64,000 nt of DNA from Nocardia sp. NBC_00403 (GCF_036046055.1 NZ_CP107939.1:7812001-7876000); one strand, 5' to 3'. Shown: positions 1 to 8,264, numbered from the stretch's first letter. Notes: generated by a model from the sequence alone, not told the origin. Numbers and translations are program-made.

Positions 1-219
1 CCCCTCACCAACTACGACCAGGACAACCGCTCGGATCTGGTCCACACCCTGGAAACCTTCCTCCAGGCCTCCGGCTCCTGGACCAAGTCCGCCGATCTGC
101 TCCACGTCCACGTCAACACCCTGCGCTACCGCATCCAACGCATCGAAGAACTGACCGGCCGAGACCTCTCCCGTCTGGAAGACCGCGTCGACTTCTTCCT
201 CGCCCTCGCCCTGCGCTGA
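1..219 (+). CDS. PucR/CdaR-type transcriptional regulator, C-terminal end (partial)
   Basis: Open from the first base in frame 1 to TGA at 217-219, so only the last 72 residues are inside the window. The stretch TLETFLQASGSWTKSADLL followed by HVHVNTLRYRIQRIEEL is the C-terminal helix-turn-helix of the PucR/CdaR (HTH_30) family, in which 'N-T-L-R-Y-R' sits at the recognition helix. Such proteins are DNA-binding activators of catabolic genes. The effector domain lies upstream and out of view, so the ligand and target cannot be stated. Confidence 0.85.
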   Translation, partial: PLTNYDQDNRSDLVHTLETFLQASGSWTKSADLLHVHVNTLRYRIQRIEELTGRDLSRLEDRVDFFLALALR

Positions 220-368
220 TCACCCGGCCGGGTTGCGTGTCCCAGGCGGATGCGCACGCACCCGCCATACGAGTGTTGTCACTGGTTCCCGGCTTCGAGC
301 TCGGCCACCGGGGAGAGTACGCGTCGCGCCAACGTGAGCCATCGCTGCTGCTCGGCCGGGCGCTGCCG

Positions 369-1244
369 CTAATACCGCTTCGCGGTGGGCTGGAATGTCT
401 GACTCAATCGGGCATACGCTTCACGCACGTCATCCGGTATTTCCTGTTCCAGGATATGGCCTTCGCGGGGATACTCGTCCAGGCGTTTTATTTCGCCCAA
501 GATCGCCGACACAACCTCTTGCGGAACACGGGCTTCGTCAGGGATCGTCCTATAGCCGTAGCGGATGTAATTCTCCACGGACACGTCCGCCGTGACCATG
601 GCGACATGCTGCACGTCTGGGCACTGCTTCCTGATCGTGCTCTCGACACGACGTGCGTGTTGCGGTGTGCACACAGCAATGATCGATCCGACATCGCGGC
701 CGCGCTCTTTCAGTAGCGCCGCCGAGTTCACCGCATTCTGCCCGGTGTTCGTGGCCAGCGGCTCCTCGATGATCCGGTCGGAGTTCAAGCCGAGCTTCTC
801 CGCGACCAACCTGAATTTCGCGGCCTCGCCGTACGAGCCCGAGAACACCACGGGCATGTCACCTGGCCCGAGGTCGCGAACGAGGTTCGCGACAACGGCA
901 GAGCCGCCGATATCCTGACTGCCGAAAAAGACGACACCGCCATAGCTACGACCGGGATCGAGTTCCCACTTCGGATCGTGTCGGAGAAAATCCCATACCG
1001 TCGTCATGTCGGACATCATCCGGTCCGTATCCACCCCTTGGCCTTCCAGTTCCCGCATCCAGCAGGAGTAAGGGTCGCCATCCGGGCCCATGGGTTCGTG
1101 CAGCACCTGACCGTCCCGGTCGATCGATATCGCAATCCGCCGGTCGGCATCGGGAAAGACATCGCCGCCTTCCCGCACATCACTCGCGAAAGCATGCATA
1201 TGCTCGCTGCGACCCTTTCCGAGTGCGGCCACCGCACGGCTCAC
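369..1244 (-). CDS. YdcF/SanA/ElyC-like DUF218 family protein
   Basis: A 291-residue protein starting at GTG 1244. The core 'GGVVFFGSQDIGGSAVVANLVRDL' followed by 'MPVVFSGSYGEAAKF', 'IIEEPLATNTGQNAVNSA' and 'IIAVCTPQHARRVESTIRKQCPD' matches the Rossmann-like DUF218 fold: the acidic/Asn-rich EEPLATNT segment and the TPxHxxR segment are family hallmarks. No signal peptide or membrane helix is seen, unlike E. coli SanA or ElyC, so a cytosolic role is likely. The biochemical function of this soluble subgroup is not established. The start is uncertain because the GAGG upstream is very close to GTG; the ATG encoding MHAF at residue 16 is an alternative. It has no operon partner. Confidence 0.75.
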   Translation of the reverse strand: MSRAVAALGKGRSEHMHAFASDVREGGDVFPDADRRIAISIDRDGQVLHEPMGPDGDPYSCWMRELEGQGVDTDRMMSDMTTVWDFLRHDPKWELDPGRSYGGVVFFGSQDIGGSAVVANLVRDLGPGDMPVVFSGSYGEAAKFRLVAEKLGLNSDRIIEEPLATNTGQNAVNSAALLKERGRDVGSIIAVCTPQHARRVESTIRKQCPDVQHVAMVTADVSVENYIRYGYRTIPDEARVPQEVVSAILGEIKRLDEYPREGHILEQEIPDDVREAYARLSQTFQPTAKRY

Positions 1245-1770
1245 GGCCTCGATCGCCTAGCGACCGGCGGCGGCCGCAGGTCCGACGGGACCTGGCTCCA
1301 TTACCCCACACTCCCCTTATTCGGTCATGTCACCCATGGCAGGCCCGCTGATCAGAACAAGCCCCACCGCATCCCGACAATAGTCGACAATGGCTATCCA
1401 ACTTCACCCATTCGCCACTCGATTCGTATCGAAAACCATTGGCCGACAAGCCAACAGCGAAGGCGATAGAGTCACTCACCACACGTGGAACATACGTCGC
1501 GGACACCTCAGGGGGTTTTCGCCGGGCGAACCGACCCACAGGCCGGGTGGAGCAAGCCCGTCGAGGCGAAGCCCCTTTCTCCGATCCGAATAGCCTTGTC
1601 CCACAGATTCATCCCCCTGAACAGGATCGGACATTCCCGACAAGGTCGCGCGATCTCGCCACGCAAACGGCGACTGCCCCACATACTGTGCGGTATAGAT
1701 CTGGCAATCATCTGGACAACTCGCTCGAGCTAGCCATCCTCGCCCACCTCGATACGGAACGAGCACATCC
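1245..1770. other. 526-bp gap without a supportable gene
   Basis: Several open frames cross this stretch on both strands, but none has the G/C-rich third positions of the neighbouring genes or a convincing ribosome binding site. One plus-strand frame begins at TTG 1439 and ends in an ATGA overlap with the next gene, yet its codon use is poor. The region probably holds the promoter and leader of the 1771 gene. Confidence 0.5.
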
Positions 1771-2052
1771 ATGATTCTGACCGCCGCCTATGACGCCGTC
1801 CTCGCTCAGATCGGCAACCCGTCCCCCGAGGCGCCGCCTACTTCGGACAAGATCCTGCAGATGGTCCGGTACCTGAACTGGTTCGTGCTGCTGTCCGGTG
1901 TCTCCGGCATCACCTACGCGGGAGGGAGGTTCGCATGGGAGAAGTGGAGCGGCGGCCAGCTCGAATCACCGAAGATGATCGCGGGAGCGATGATCGGTGG
2001 CGTGGTGGCCACCAGCGCGGGCACCATCATGAATTCCGTCGTCGGCGCCTGA
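1771..2052 (+). CDS. small two-helix membrane protein, VirB2/TrbC-like in shape
   Basis: A 93-residue protein starting at ATG 1771 with GGAACGAG upstream. It has an amphipathic N-terminus ending in a proline-rich stretch (NPSPEAPPTSDKIL), a first hydrophobic segment (about residues 36-55, WFVLLSGVSGITYAGG), a short basic/polar loop (EKWSGGQLESPK) and a second one (about 70-92, IAGAMIGGVVATSAGTIMNSVV). This small-subunit architecture is shared by pilin-like components of actinobacterial conjugation loci, but no other transfer gene is nearby, so the link is only by shape. It could be a stranded piece of an integrative element or an unrelated small membrane protein. Confidence 0.5.
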   Translation: MILTAAYDAVLAQIGNPSPEAPPTSDKILQMVRYLNWFVLLSGVSGITYAGGRFAWEKWSGGQLESPKMIAGAMIGGVVATSAGTIMNSVVGA

Positions 2053-2106
2053 CCGCCGCCGAGGCGCCGCGCAGGGAAGCAGCCTCGTAGCAACCTACTT
2101 CGATCT

Positions 2107-2823
2107 TCATCCACCGAACGCGTCGAAGACTTCCTCCGCGCGATCGCGCGTTCGGTACATGCCCCATGCGGTGTTTGCGAGCCGATCGGGGTCGAGGGTG
2201 TGGCCGTCCGGGGAGCCGAATCGCTCCGGATCCGCGGTCACCATGGCGTGGATGTCGCCGTGTTCCACCAGTCCGCCGATGGTGAGCGTCCCCGCATAAA
2301 CACCCCGATCGGCCAGTGCGGCATGGAGAGTGAGCGCATAGTTCCGCAGCGCTGCCGAGGCCAGCACGAGTTGGCCGAGCATCGGCATGGGGCGCACGCT
2401 GGACAAACCGCCCGCGAAGAGCAGCCCACCGTCGCCGTCGTCGAGCATGCCCGGCAGCACTTCGCGCACCACGTCGACCGCGGGCCACACCCACTCGAAC
2501 GCCGATTGCGCTGTCGCCATGTCTATTTCGGTGATGGGCACCGGCTGCTGGGTCGGACCGGGTCCGTAGTAGGCCAGCGCGATGCCTCCGTCCCGCCCGA
2601 TCTCGGAGAGTACCGATCGCAGCCGGTCGCGATCGGTGACGTCGGCGGTGTGCGCGGTGGCATCGATCCCGAGGGATGCGAGATCGCGCAGATAGGTGCC
2701 GTGCCGCGCATCGCTGCGTGAGACAAGCGCGATGCGGAAACCTTCGCGGCCGAAACGCCGCGCCATGGACATGCCGAGACCGGGCCCGACGCCGATGATC
2801 ACTGCTGTTCGCGTGGTGGGCAT
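2107..2823 (-). CDS. SDR-family oxidoreductase lacking the usual Tyr-Lys pair
   Basis: A 238-residue protein; ATG at 2823 is preceded by AAGGAAT. The N-terminus TAVIIGVGPGLGMSMARRF is a variant glycine-rich NAD(P)-binding loop, followed by the basic LVSRSDA strand end and a TADVTDRD acidic motif. In the place of the catalytic YxxxK the sequence reads GQLVLASAALRNYA, so both the proton-donating Tyr and the Lys appear to be missing. A standard SDR reaction is therefore doubtful; a binding or regulatory role is possible. It is transcribed divergently from the TetR gene at 2912, and the two share an 88-bp gap with two matched palindromes, which suggests that the TetR protein controls it. Confidence 0.8.
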   Translation of the reverse strand: MPTTRTAVIIGVGPGLGMSMARRFGREGFRIALVSRSDARHGTYLRDLASLGIDATAHTADVTDRDRLRSVLSEIGRDGGIALAYYGPGPTQQPVPITEIDMATAQSAFEWVWPAVDVVREVLPGMLDDGDGGLLFAGGLSSVRPMPMLGQLVLASAALRNYALTLHAALADRGVYAGTLTIGGLVEHGDIHAMVTADPERFGSPDGHTLDPDRLANTAWGMYRTRDRAEEVFDAFGG

Positions 2824-2840
2824 GGGATTCCTTCCAAGAT

Positions 2841-2854
2841 TGAGGGGGGCCTCA
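2841..2854. promoter_or_regulatory. palindromic operator, copy 1 (TGAGG-N4-CCTCA)
   Basis: A perfect inverted repeat TGAGG-N4-CCTCA lies 18 bp upstream of the SDR start. Its geometry equals that of the second site at 2879-2892, which makes it a likely binding site for the TetR protein encoded at 2912. Confidence 0.6.
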
Positions 2855-2878
2855 TATTCGGCGAAGATAGCACGAATC

Positions 2879-2892
2879 CGAGGCACCCCTCG
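2879..2892. promoter_or_regulatory. palindromic operator, copy 2 (CGAGG-N4-CCTCG)
   Basis: A perfect inverted repeat CGAGG-N4-CCTCG lies 20 bp upstream of the TetR gene. Its centre is 38 bp from that of the first copy. Both sites have a GAGG-N4-CCTC core with a one-base change at the outer position. Confidence 0.6.
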
Positions 2893-2911
2893 ATTTTTGT
2901 AGAATGCGGGC

Positions 2912-3481
2912 ATGACCAGACCCCTGCGCCGGGACGCGGCCCGCAATCGCGAGAAGCTGTTGCGTGCGGCCACCGGTGTGTTCACCGAGCAGGGGCTCGA
3001 TGGTTCATTGGAGGAAATCGCACGGCGCGCGGGCGTCAGCATCGGGACGCTGTACAACCATTTCCCGCACCGCGATGCACTCATCGACGCGCTGCTGCCG
3101 CCGCGGCTGGCCGCGTTGGACGAATTCGCCGCCCGCGCCGCGAGCGAGCCGGACGCGTGGACTGCGTTCACCGGGTTCACCGAGGCCCTGCTCGACCAGC
3201 TCACCACCGACCGCGGATTACTCGAGGCCTTCACCGGCGACCATCCCGCCGCCGAGCAACTCACGCAGGCCTGCCATCGCGGAATGTCACACCTTTCGGT
3301 ACTGCTCGACCGGGCCCGCCGCTCCGGCGCGATGCGCGCAGACGCGCGAGACGAAGACGTCGTGAATCTGCTGTGGGCGCTGTCGCTACTCGGCGAGACT
3401 GCAGGGCCACCGGCCTGGCGCCGCTGCCTGGATCTGGTACTCGACGGCCTCCGACAGCCGCACGAGCAACCGACGGCCTGA
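2912..3481 (+). CDS. TetR/AcrR family transcriptional regulator
   Basis: A 189-residue regulator starting at ATG 2912. Residues 10-55 form the TetR DNA-binding domain: RNREKLLRAATGVF, then LEEIARRAGVSIGTLYNHF, where the second helix pair carries the recognition helix. The rest is a helical ligand-binding domain with no recognisable specificity. It faces the SDR gene at 2823 across two similar palindromes and runs 17 bp ahead of the alpha/beta hydrolase at 3499, so it probably represses both the SDR and its own operon. The inducer is unknown. Confidence 0.9.
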   Translation: MTRPLRRDAARNREKLLRAATGVFTEQGLDGSLEEIARRAGVSIGTLYNHFPHRDALIDALLPPRLAALDEFAARAASEPDAWTAFTGFTEALLDQLTTDRGLLEAFTGDHPAAEQLTQACHRGMSHLSVLLDRARRSGAMRADARDEDVVNLLWALSLLGETAGPPAWRRCLDLVLDGLRQPHEQPTA

Positions 3482-3498
3482 CACCGGAAGGAACCACT

Positions 3499-4284
3499 GT
3501 GCCCCACGCCAAGTCCACCGATGGCGTTCGCATCGCCTACCAAACACAAGGCGACGGCGCCCCACTGATCCTGCTTGCCGGACAGGCGAACAACCACCAT
3601 TGGTGGGACGGCGTTCGCGACGACTTCCACGCCCGCCACCAGACGATCACCTTCGACTATCGCGGCACCGGCGACAGCGACAAGCCCGATACGCCATACA
3701 GCACAACAGGATTCGCCGACGACGCCATCGCCGTCCTCGACGATCTCGGCATCGACAGCGCCGACGTGTACGGCACCTCGATGGGCGGCCGAGTCGCGCA
3801 ATGGCTGGCCGCCCGCCATCCGGATCGGGTGCGCGCCCTCGTACTCGGCTGCACCACACCGGGAGGACGGCACGCCATCGAACGCGACAACGAGGTCCGC
3901 CGCTCGCTGGCCGATCCCGATCCGGCGGCCGCCCGAGCGGCGCTGCTGGAATTGATGTACACCCCGACCTATTCGGCGACCACACCCGGACCGTTCAACA
4001 CCCTGGGCGACCCGACCATGCCTGCCTACGCTCGACGACGACATCTCCTCGCGAGCGCCAGGCACGACGCGTGGGATGCCCTGCCCGACATCGGCGTTCC
4101 CACGTTGGTCGTGCACGGCACCGACGACCGTTTCAATCCGGCAGCGAACGCAGCATTGCTCGCCGATCGCATCCCCGGAGCTCAGCTGCGGCTGATCCCG
4201 GGTGCCAGACACGCGTACTTCGACGAGTTCCGCACCACCGCAGGCCCGCTGGTCTCGGATTTCCTGAATTCGGTTCGACCGTAG
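3499..4284 (+). CDS. alpha/beta-fold hydrolase
   Basis: A 261-residue protein. The start is taken as GTG 3499 because GGAAGGAACCACT precedes it directly and the earlier open frame overlaps the TetR gene. It carries the nucleophile elbow YGTSMGGRVAQW (about residue 95), a GTDDRFNP acid region and a GARHAYFDEF histidine near the C-terminus, giving the Ser-Asp-His triad, plus an oxyanion-type LLAGQANN segment. The FDYRGTGDSDKP motif is typical of the BphD/esterase/haloperoxidase branch. It probably forms an operon with the TetR gene. The substrate cannot be deduced; a small ester or carbon-carbon hydrolase is possible. Confidence 0.85.
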   Translation: MPHAKSTDGVRIAYQTQGDGAPLILLAGQANNHHWWDGVRDDFHARHQTITFDYRGTGDSDKPDTPYSTTGFADDAIAVLDDLGIDSADVYGTSMGGRVAQWLAARHPDRVRALVLGCTTPGGRHAIERDNEVRRSLADPDPAAARAALLELMYTPTYSATTPGPFNTLGDPTMPAYARRRHLLASARHDAWDALPDIGVPTLVVHGTDDRFNPAANAALLADRIPGAQLRLIPGARHAYFDEFRTTAGPLVSDFLNSVRP

Positions 4285-4357
4285 AACCGGGAACGGCGTA
4301 AACCGGACGGCCCGAACAATCACCGCTCACCCCGCGGACGCATGCAAGACTGGGGCC

Positions 4358-5491
4358 GTGAGCGAGCTGAACGAAGGCAAATCGACGCCCGACCGCGGCG
4401 ATGTCATCGGCACCGGAGTGCTGTGGCTCGCCAAGTGGGCGGTGTGCATCGTCGCGATCGCGGCGGGCACCTGGGTAATCGGCTTCGTCCTCGCGAAGCT
4501 GTGGGTGGCGGTGCTGCCGGTCCTGCTCGCGATCGTCGTCACCACCGTGTTGTGGCCGCCGACGCGGTGGCTCACGCAGCACGGCCTGCGCCCGGCCGCG
4601 GCGGCCGCGGTCACCCTGGTCGGTTTCCTCGGACTGCTCGCCGGGATTGTGGCACTGATCGTGCCCTCGGTCGTCGATCAGGCCCCTGAGCTCGCCGACA
4701 AGTCGACAGCAGGCGTCAATAAAGTGCGCGACTGGCTGCAGGGTCCGCCGCTGAGAATCCAGCAGGAACAACTCGATTCCGGGGTCGACGCGATCGTGCA
4801 ACGGCTGCAGTCCAGCACCGAGCGGATCGCGACCGGTGTTTTCAGCGGGGTGAGCGCCGCGACGTCGGCGATCGTCACACTGGTCCTGGTGCTCACGCTG
4901 TCGTTCTTCTTCATCAAGGACGGGCCGCGCTTCATGCCTTGGCTACACAACACGCTCGGCAGCCGCACCGGCCGCCACCTAGAGGAGGTGCTGAGTCGAA
5001 TCTGGGTCACCCTAGGCGGTTTCATCCGCACCCAAGCGCTTGTCAGCTTGATCGATGCGATATTCATCGGTGCCGGGTTGGTGATACTCGGTGTGCCGCT
5101 TGCTCTTGTCCTGGCCGTGATCACGTTCATCGGTGGCTTCATCCCGATCGTCGGCGCCTTCGTCGCCGGTGCGCTCGCGGTGCTGGTTGCGTTGGTAGCC
5201 AACGGTTTGACCACGGCGCTGATCGTGCTCGGCATCATCATCGCGGTGCAGCAGCTCGAGGGCAATGTGCTGCAGCCGGTGCTCCAGAGCCGCAGCATGA
5301 AGCTGCACGCCGTCCTCGTGCTGTTGGCCATCACCGCAGGTGGATCGCTGTACGGCATCGTCGGAGCCTTCCTCGCGGTCCCCTTCGCAGCGGTCGTCGC
5401 CGTGACGATCCGCTACATCGGCGAGCAGATCGATGCGGCCACCACCCCACCACCCGAAGTCGGCGAGGAACTCGAACCCACCGCCGAATAG
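4358..5491 (+). CDS. AI-2E family transporter (PerM/YdiK-like permease)
   Basis: A 377-residue integral membrane protein starting at GTG 4358. Two hydrophobic segments lie near residues 20-75 and one near 80-105, then comes a soluble region (about 105-155) with amphipathic helices (DKSTAGVNKVRDWLQGPP). Further membrane segments follow, including the family motifs FIKDGPRFMPWL and FIGGFIPIVGAFVAG and the C-terminal VQQLEGNVLQPVLQSRSMKLH. These last motifs define the AI-2E/PerM family. Members have been linked to export of small signals or to Na+/H+ antiport, but most are uncharacterised. It stands alone; the next gene is convergent, 19 bp away. Confidence 0.88.
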   Translation: MSELNEGKSTPDRGDVIGTGVLWLAKWAVCIVAIAAGTWVIGFVLAKLWVAVLPVLLAIVVTTVLWPPTRWLTQHGLRPAAAAAVTLVGFLGLLAGIVALIVPSVVDQAPELADKSTAGVNKVRDWLQGPPLRIQQEQLDSGVDAIVQRLQSSTERIATGVFSGVSAATSAIVTLVLVLTLSFFFIKDGPRFMPWLHNTLGSRTGRHLEEVLSRIWVTLGGFIRTQALVSLIDAIFIGAGLVILGVPLALVLAVITFIGGFIPIVGAFVAGALAVLVALVANGLTTALIVLGIIIAVQQLEGNVLQPVLQSRSMKLHAVLVLLAITAGGSLYGIVGAFLAVPFAAVVAVTIRYIGEQIDAATTPPPEVGEELEPTAE

Positions 5492-5510
5492 CGGCTACCG
5501 AACGGACGAT

Positions 5511-6089
5511 TCACTGCGCCTCTTCGGCGCTGCGGCGAGCGCGGTGCGCGCGGACCCGACCACGGCTCGCACACGCGGGCGACGGACACCAGCGACGCCG
5601 GCCGTCCGGATCGATGAACACGCCGCGGCAATCGTGTTCCGGACAGCTGTTCAGCAATGCCCGGTCCGCACCGGTCAACTGGTCTGCGGCCTGGCGGGCG
5701 ATGCGGGCAAGGGCATCGGTCACCGTCGCGGGCGGCTCACGGCGCAACCGGTGGCCCGAGATCAACTGGACCGGGCGGTCGTGCTCGGCCAAGAAGGTGG
5801 ACAGCTCCGCGACAGCCGACGCAGGGGCCGGCTGCTGGTCGACGGTGGCCAATGCCAAGGTGCGCAGCGTCTCTCGCAGCTGCCAGGCCAGGTCCAAATC
5901 GTGCTGATCCGGAGTCCGGGCCGAGGCAAGGTCGCACAACTCCAGCCACTCGGCAAGCCGGTCCGGGGTCGCGATCCGCTCGACCGGACCAGCACTGAAC
6001 GTACGACCCTTCGTGGCGAGCAGGTTCAACCAGGTCGCGCCACAGTCGAAGCGAAAGGCGAACTTGTCCTCTTTGGTCACGACATGCAT
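5511..6089 (-). CDS. CGNR zinc-finger / ABATE domain protein, probable local regulator
   Basis: A 192-residue protein starting at ATG 6089. The N-terminal two thirds (about residues 8-140, FAFRFDCGATWLNLLATKG onward) match the ABATE domain, proposed to be a stress-ligand sensor. The C-terminus has the CGNR-type zinc knuckle: NSCPEHDCRGVF, then RRWCPSPACASRGRVRAHRAR, with four cysteines and a basic tail for DNA binding. It is divergent from the 6171 operon, and two identical palindromes lie in the 81-bp gap, one almost touching its own start codon. Autorepression and control of the neighbour operon are the simplest reading. Confidence 0.85.
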   Translation of the reverse strand: MHVVTKEDKFAFRFDCGATWLNLLATKGRTFSAGPVERIATPDRLAEWLELCDLASARTPDQHDLDLAWQLRETLRTLALATVDQQPAPASAVAELSTFLAEHDRPVQLISGHRLRREPPATVTDALARIARQAADQLTGADRALLNSCPEHDCRGVFIDPDGRRRWCPSPACASRGRVRAHRARRSAEEAQ

Positions 6090-6090
6090 C

Positions 6091-6109
6091 GTAACGCTTT
6101 ATCCGTTAC
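6091..6109. promoter_or_regulatory. operator copy 1, GTAACG-N7-CGTTAC
   Basis: A perfect 6-bp inverted repeat with a 7-bp spacer, one base upstream of the start of the CGNR gene. The arms and spacing are identical to those of the second copy at 6125-6143. Confidence 0.75.
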
Positions 6110-6124
6110 ATGTGTTAGTGTCTC

Positions 6125-6143
6125 GTAACGATCAGAGCGTTAC
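6125..6143. promoter_or_regulatory. operator copy 2, GTAACG-N7-CGTTAC
   Basis: Same arms and same 7-bp spacer as the copy at 6091, starting 34 bp further on, and 27 bp upstream of the 6171 operon. The pair probably binds the CGNR protein or another dimeric regulator and controls both directions. Confidence 0.75.
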
Positions 6144-6170
6144 AAGATTCGACGGAGCGAGGGCAGTGCC

Positions 6171-6605
6171 ATGACAACCGAACCAGCGACGAGCGACCGA
6201 GCATTGTCCGAGCGACTGGTGCCAGCACGGTTCGACCGCGCCGAGGGATACCGAATGCTCGACGCGCTCCAAGATGAGGCCACCCAGCTGGCCACGCTGC
6301 CCGGTCTCGAACAGCTCGCGCCCGGCTTCGCCGACTGGCTGGTAACGGCCCTGTTCGGCGGCACCTACCAACGCGAGGGGTTGTCGCTGCGCGACCGCCA
6401 GTTGATCAACCTGGCCGCGCTCACCGCGCTCGGCGGTGTCGACCCGCAGCTATCTGGGCACGTCAAAAGCTCACTGCGGGTCGGCATGACCCGCACGGAG
6501 ATCATCGAGGTCTTCGTCCACCTCGCGCCGTATATCGGCGTGCCGAAAGCGCTGGCCGGATTGCGGGTGGCGGCAACCGCTCTCGCCGACGCCGAGCAGC
6601 AATGA
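6171..6605 (+). CDS. carboxymuconolactone decarboxylase / AhpD-like protein
   Basis: A 144-residue all-alpha protein starting at ATG 6171. The central DRQLINLAALTALGGVDPQL with GHVKSSLRVGMTRTEIIEVFVHLAPYIGVPKAL is the CMD domain. The usual CxxC of peroxidase-active AhpD members is absent, so it belongs with the gamma-carboxymuconolactone-decarboxylase-like branch, whose reactions are mostly unknown. It overlaps the following hydrolase by 4 bp, so the two are translationally coupled. It is controlled from the palindrome-bearing gap shared with the CGNR gene. Confidence 0.85.
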   Translation: MTTEPATSDRALSERLVPARFDRAEGYRMLDALQDEATQLATLPGLEQLAPGFADWLVTALFGGTYQREGLSLRDRQLINLAALTALGGVDPQLSGHVKSSLRVGMTRTEIIEVFVHLAPYIGVPKALAGLRVAATALADAEQQ

Positions 6606-7501
6606 GTGCGGCCATCCGGACGGTGCTCGGCGATCTCCGACCGGAGCACCTCGGCGTCTGCGATGCCCATGACCACCTGTTCCTCAGCTCACCGATGTTG
6701 CCCGGCCAGGAACTCGACGATCGCGCGGCAGCGCTCGCCGAACTGAACGCCTTCGCCGCGCTCGGCGGCCGAGCGGTCGTGCAGTGGACGCCGTGGGGCA
6801 TGGGACCGCGGACCGAGATGCTGCGTGGCCTCTCCCGGCAATCAGGCGTGCAGATCATTGCGGCAACCGGCCTGCATCAAGCCAAACACTACAACCGCGA
6901 CGAGCTGGACCGCGTCTACGACGGACTGGCCGGATTGTTCGTTCACGAGCTGACCGGTCCCGGCGTGCGCGCCGGAATGATCAAGATCGCCGGCGCCTAT
7001 CACCGCATCGATGACCATGCCCAGTACGTCGCGACCGCCGCGGCCGAGGCACATCACGACACCGACGCACCCATCGGTGTGCACCTCGAAGCCGGATCCG
7101 CGGGCGTGGAAATGTTGAACCTCCTGTGCGGCACCCACGCCGTGCCGGCACACCGCGTAATCCTCGGACATCTACATCGGTTTCCCGACAATAGAATTCA
7201 TCGCCGAGTCGCCGAAGCGGGCGCCTTTCTGTCATTCGACGGCCCGTCCCGCGCCCACCACAGCACCGACTGGCGGTTACTCGACAGCATTGCCGCCCTG
7301 GTAGACGCGGGTTACGCGCACCAGATCCTGCTGGGTGGTGACACGGTGACCGCAACAGCCAGATCCAGCGCCGATGGCCCCGGCATGCCGTTCCTGCTGA
7401 GTGGGCTACGTCCCCGCATCACAAGGGAACTGGGCCCCGACATTGCCACCGCCCTCTTCGTCGACAACCCCGCCCGCGCGTTCGCGGCACACTGGCGATG
7501 A
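6602..7501 (+). CDS. phosphotriesterase-related amidohydrolase (PTE/lactonase-like)
   Basis: A 299-residue protein in an ATGA overlap with the upstream CMD gene. The metal ligands of the phosphotriesterase family can be followed in order: the HxH of CDAHDHLF (His23, His25), the lysine of AGMIKIAGAY (usually carboxylated), the histidine of GVHLEAGSAG, the histidine of ILGHLHRFPDN and the aspartate of LLGGDT. Such enzymes hydrolyse lactones, phosphotriesters or related esters. The coupled CMD-like protein suggests a lactone intermediate, but the substrate is not defined. Its length suits the family (about 290-330). Confidence 0.85.
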   Translation: MSAAIRTVLGDLRPEHLGVCDAHDHLFLSSPMLPGQELDDRAAALAELNAFAALGGRAVVQWTPWGMGPRTEMLRGLSRQSGVQIIAATGLHQAKHYNRDELDRVYDGLAGLFVHELTGPGVRAGMIKIAGAYHRIDDHAQYVATAAAEAHHDTDAPIGVHLEAGSAGVEMLNLLCGTHAVPAHRVILGHLHRFPDNRIHRRVAEAGAFLSFDGPSRAHHSTDWRLLDSIAALVDAGYAHQILLGGDTVTATARSSADGPGMPFLLSGLRPRITRELGPDIATALFVDNPARAFAAHWR

Positions 7502-7734
7502 ATCCGGGCCGGACTTCCGCATCCGCATCCAGGACGCCCGGTCGTTTGCTCGATCCGAGAATCACTGCGGCCCAAGTGAACTGTGATGACCGGTTGGCGA
7601 TGTCGGCGAATATGCACCGAACAGATACTCTTCCGGCACTCGACAGCCGATAGCTGTTCCCTCTCCTGAGCCACGCTCGACACTCACGACCGACCCACCC
7701 CCGCGGCCCGGTCGCTCAGGGAAGGAGCCGGGAC

Positions 7735-7923
7735 ATGACAGTACCGGCCCGACACATCCACATCGAATCCGGCGCACTGACTCTGGACTACCGCGCATCG
7801 CCCGAACAGGCCCAGAGCGTGGCCGATGTACTGGCCCAAGGTTTTCCGGAGCTCAGGGTCACCGTCGACGACGAGCTGCGCGACGATCTGCCACCACTGC
7901 CGTGTGCTCGATTGCGGGACTGA
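7735..7923 (+). CDS. small hypothetical protein (62 aa)
   Basis: I do not recognise it. It starts at ATG 7735 behind a strong ribosome binding site (GGAAGGAGCCGGGAC) and has moderately G/C-biased third positions. It is acidic and soluble ([32 protein letters not shown]), with no membrane helix. The strong start signal is the main argument that it is real. No gene shares an operon with it. Confidence 0.45.
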   Translation: MTVPARHIHIESGALTLDYRASPEQAQSVADVLAQGFPELRVTVDDELRDDLPPLPCARLRD

Positions 7924-8264
7924 GGGACTCGCTCGGAACTGCAGGCCACCCGTGTTCGCCTGATTCACCAGCCGAGCAAACTGACACCACGCGACGGGAA
8001 TTGCTGGTCGCCGGGGATCCGGAATAGCCCGTTCGGCACCTGAATCCGCAGCGGCTCCAGCCACCAGGTGGTCTCGCTGGTCGAGGCCTCGGAGCACGCG
8101 AGTCGACCGGCCTGCCGAGGGTGCGAAGCAACACGCGGTAGACCCCACAGCGAAAGTTGGGGCCGCCCTTCCTAGAGTGGGGCAACAAAGAAGCAACTTC
8201 CCGAAGGACGGCTCGACTAAAGCAGCAGTGACGACCGATCGCGGTATCGGTGGATGGGTAGACG
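7924..8264. other. 341-bp gap before the NRPS fragment
   Basis: No frame with good codon use or start signal was found on either strand. It presumably contains old promoter DNA of the truncated synthetase. Confidence 0.4.

Noticed and set aside
1439..1774. A 111-residue frame ending in an ATGA overlap with the gene at 1771
   Set aside because: The overlap is suggestive, but codon use is poor, the start is TTG and there is no ribosome site.
2107..4323. A single 738-residue minus-strand reading frame across the SDR, TetR and hydrolase genes
   Set aside because: Only the last 238 residues match a known fold. The upstream part is antisense to well-supported genes, so the frame is an artefact of high GC.
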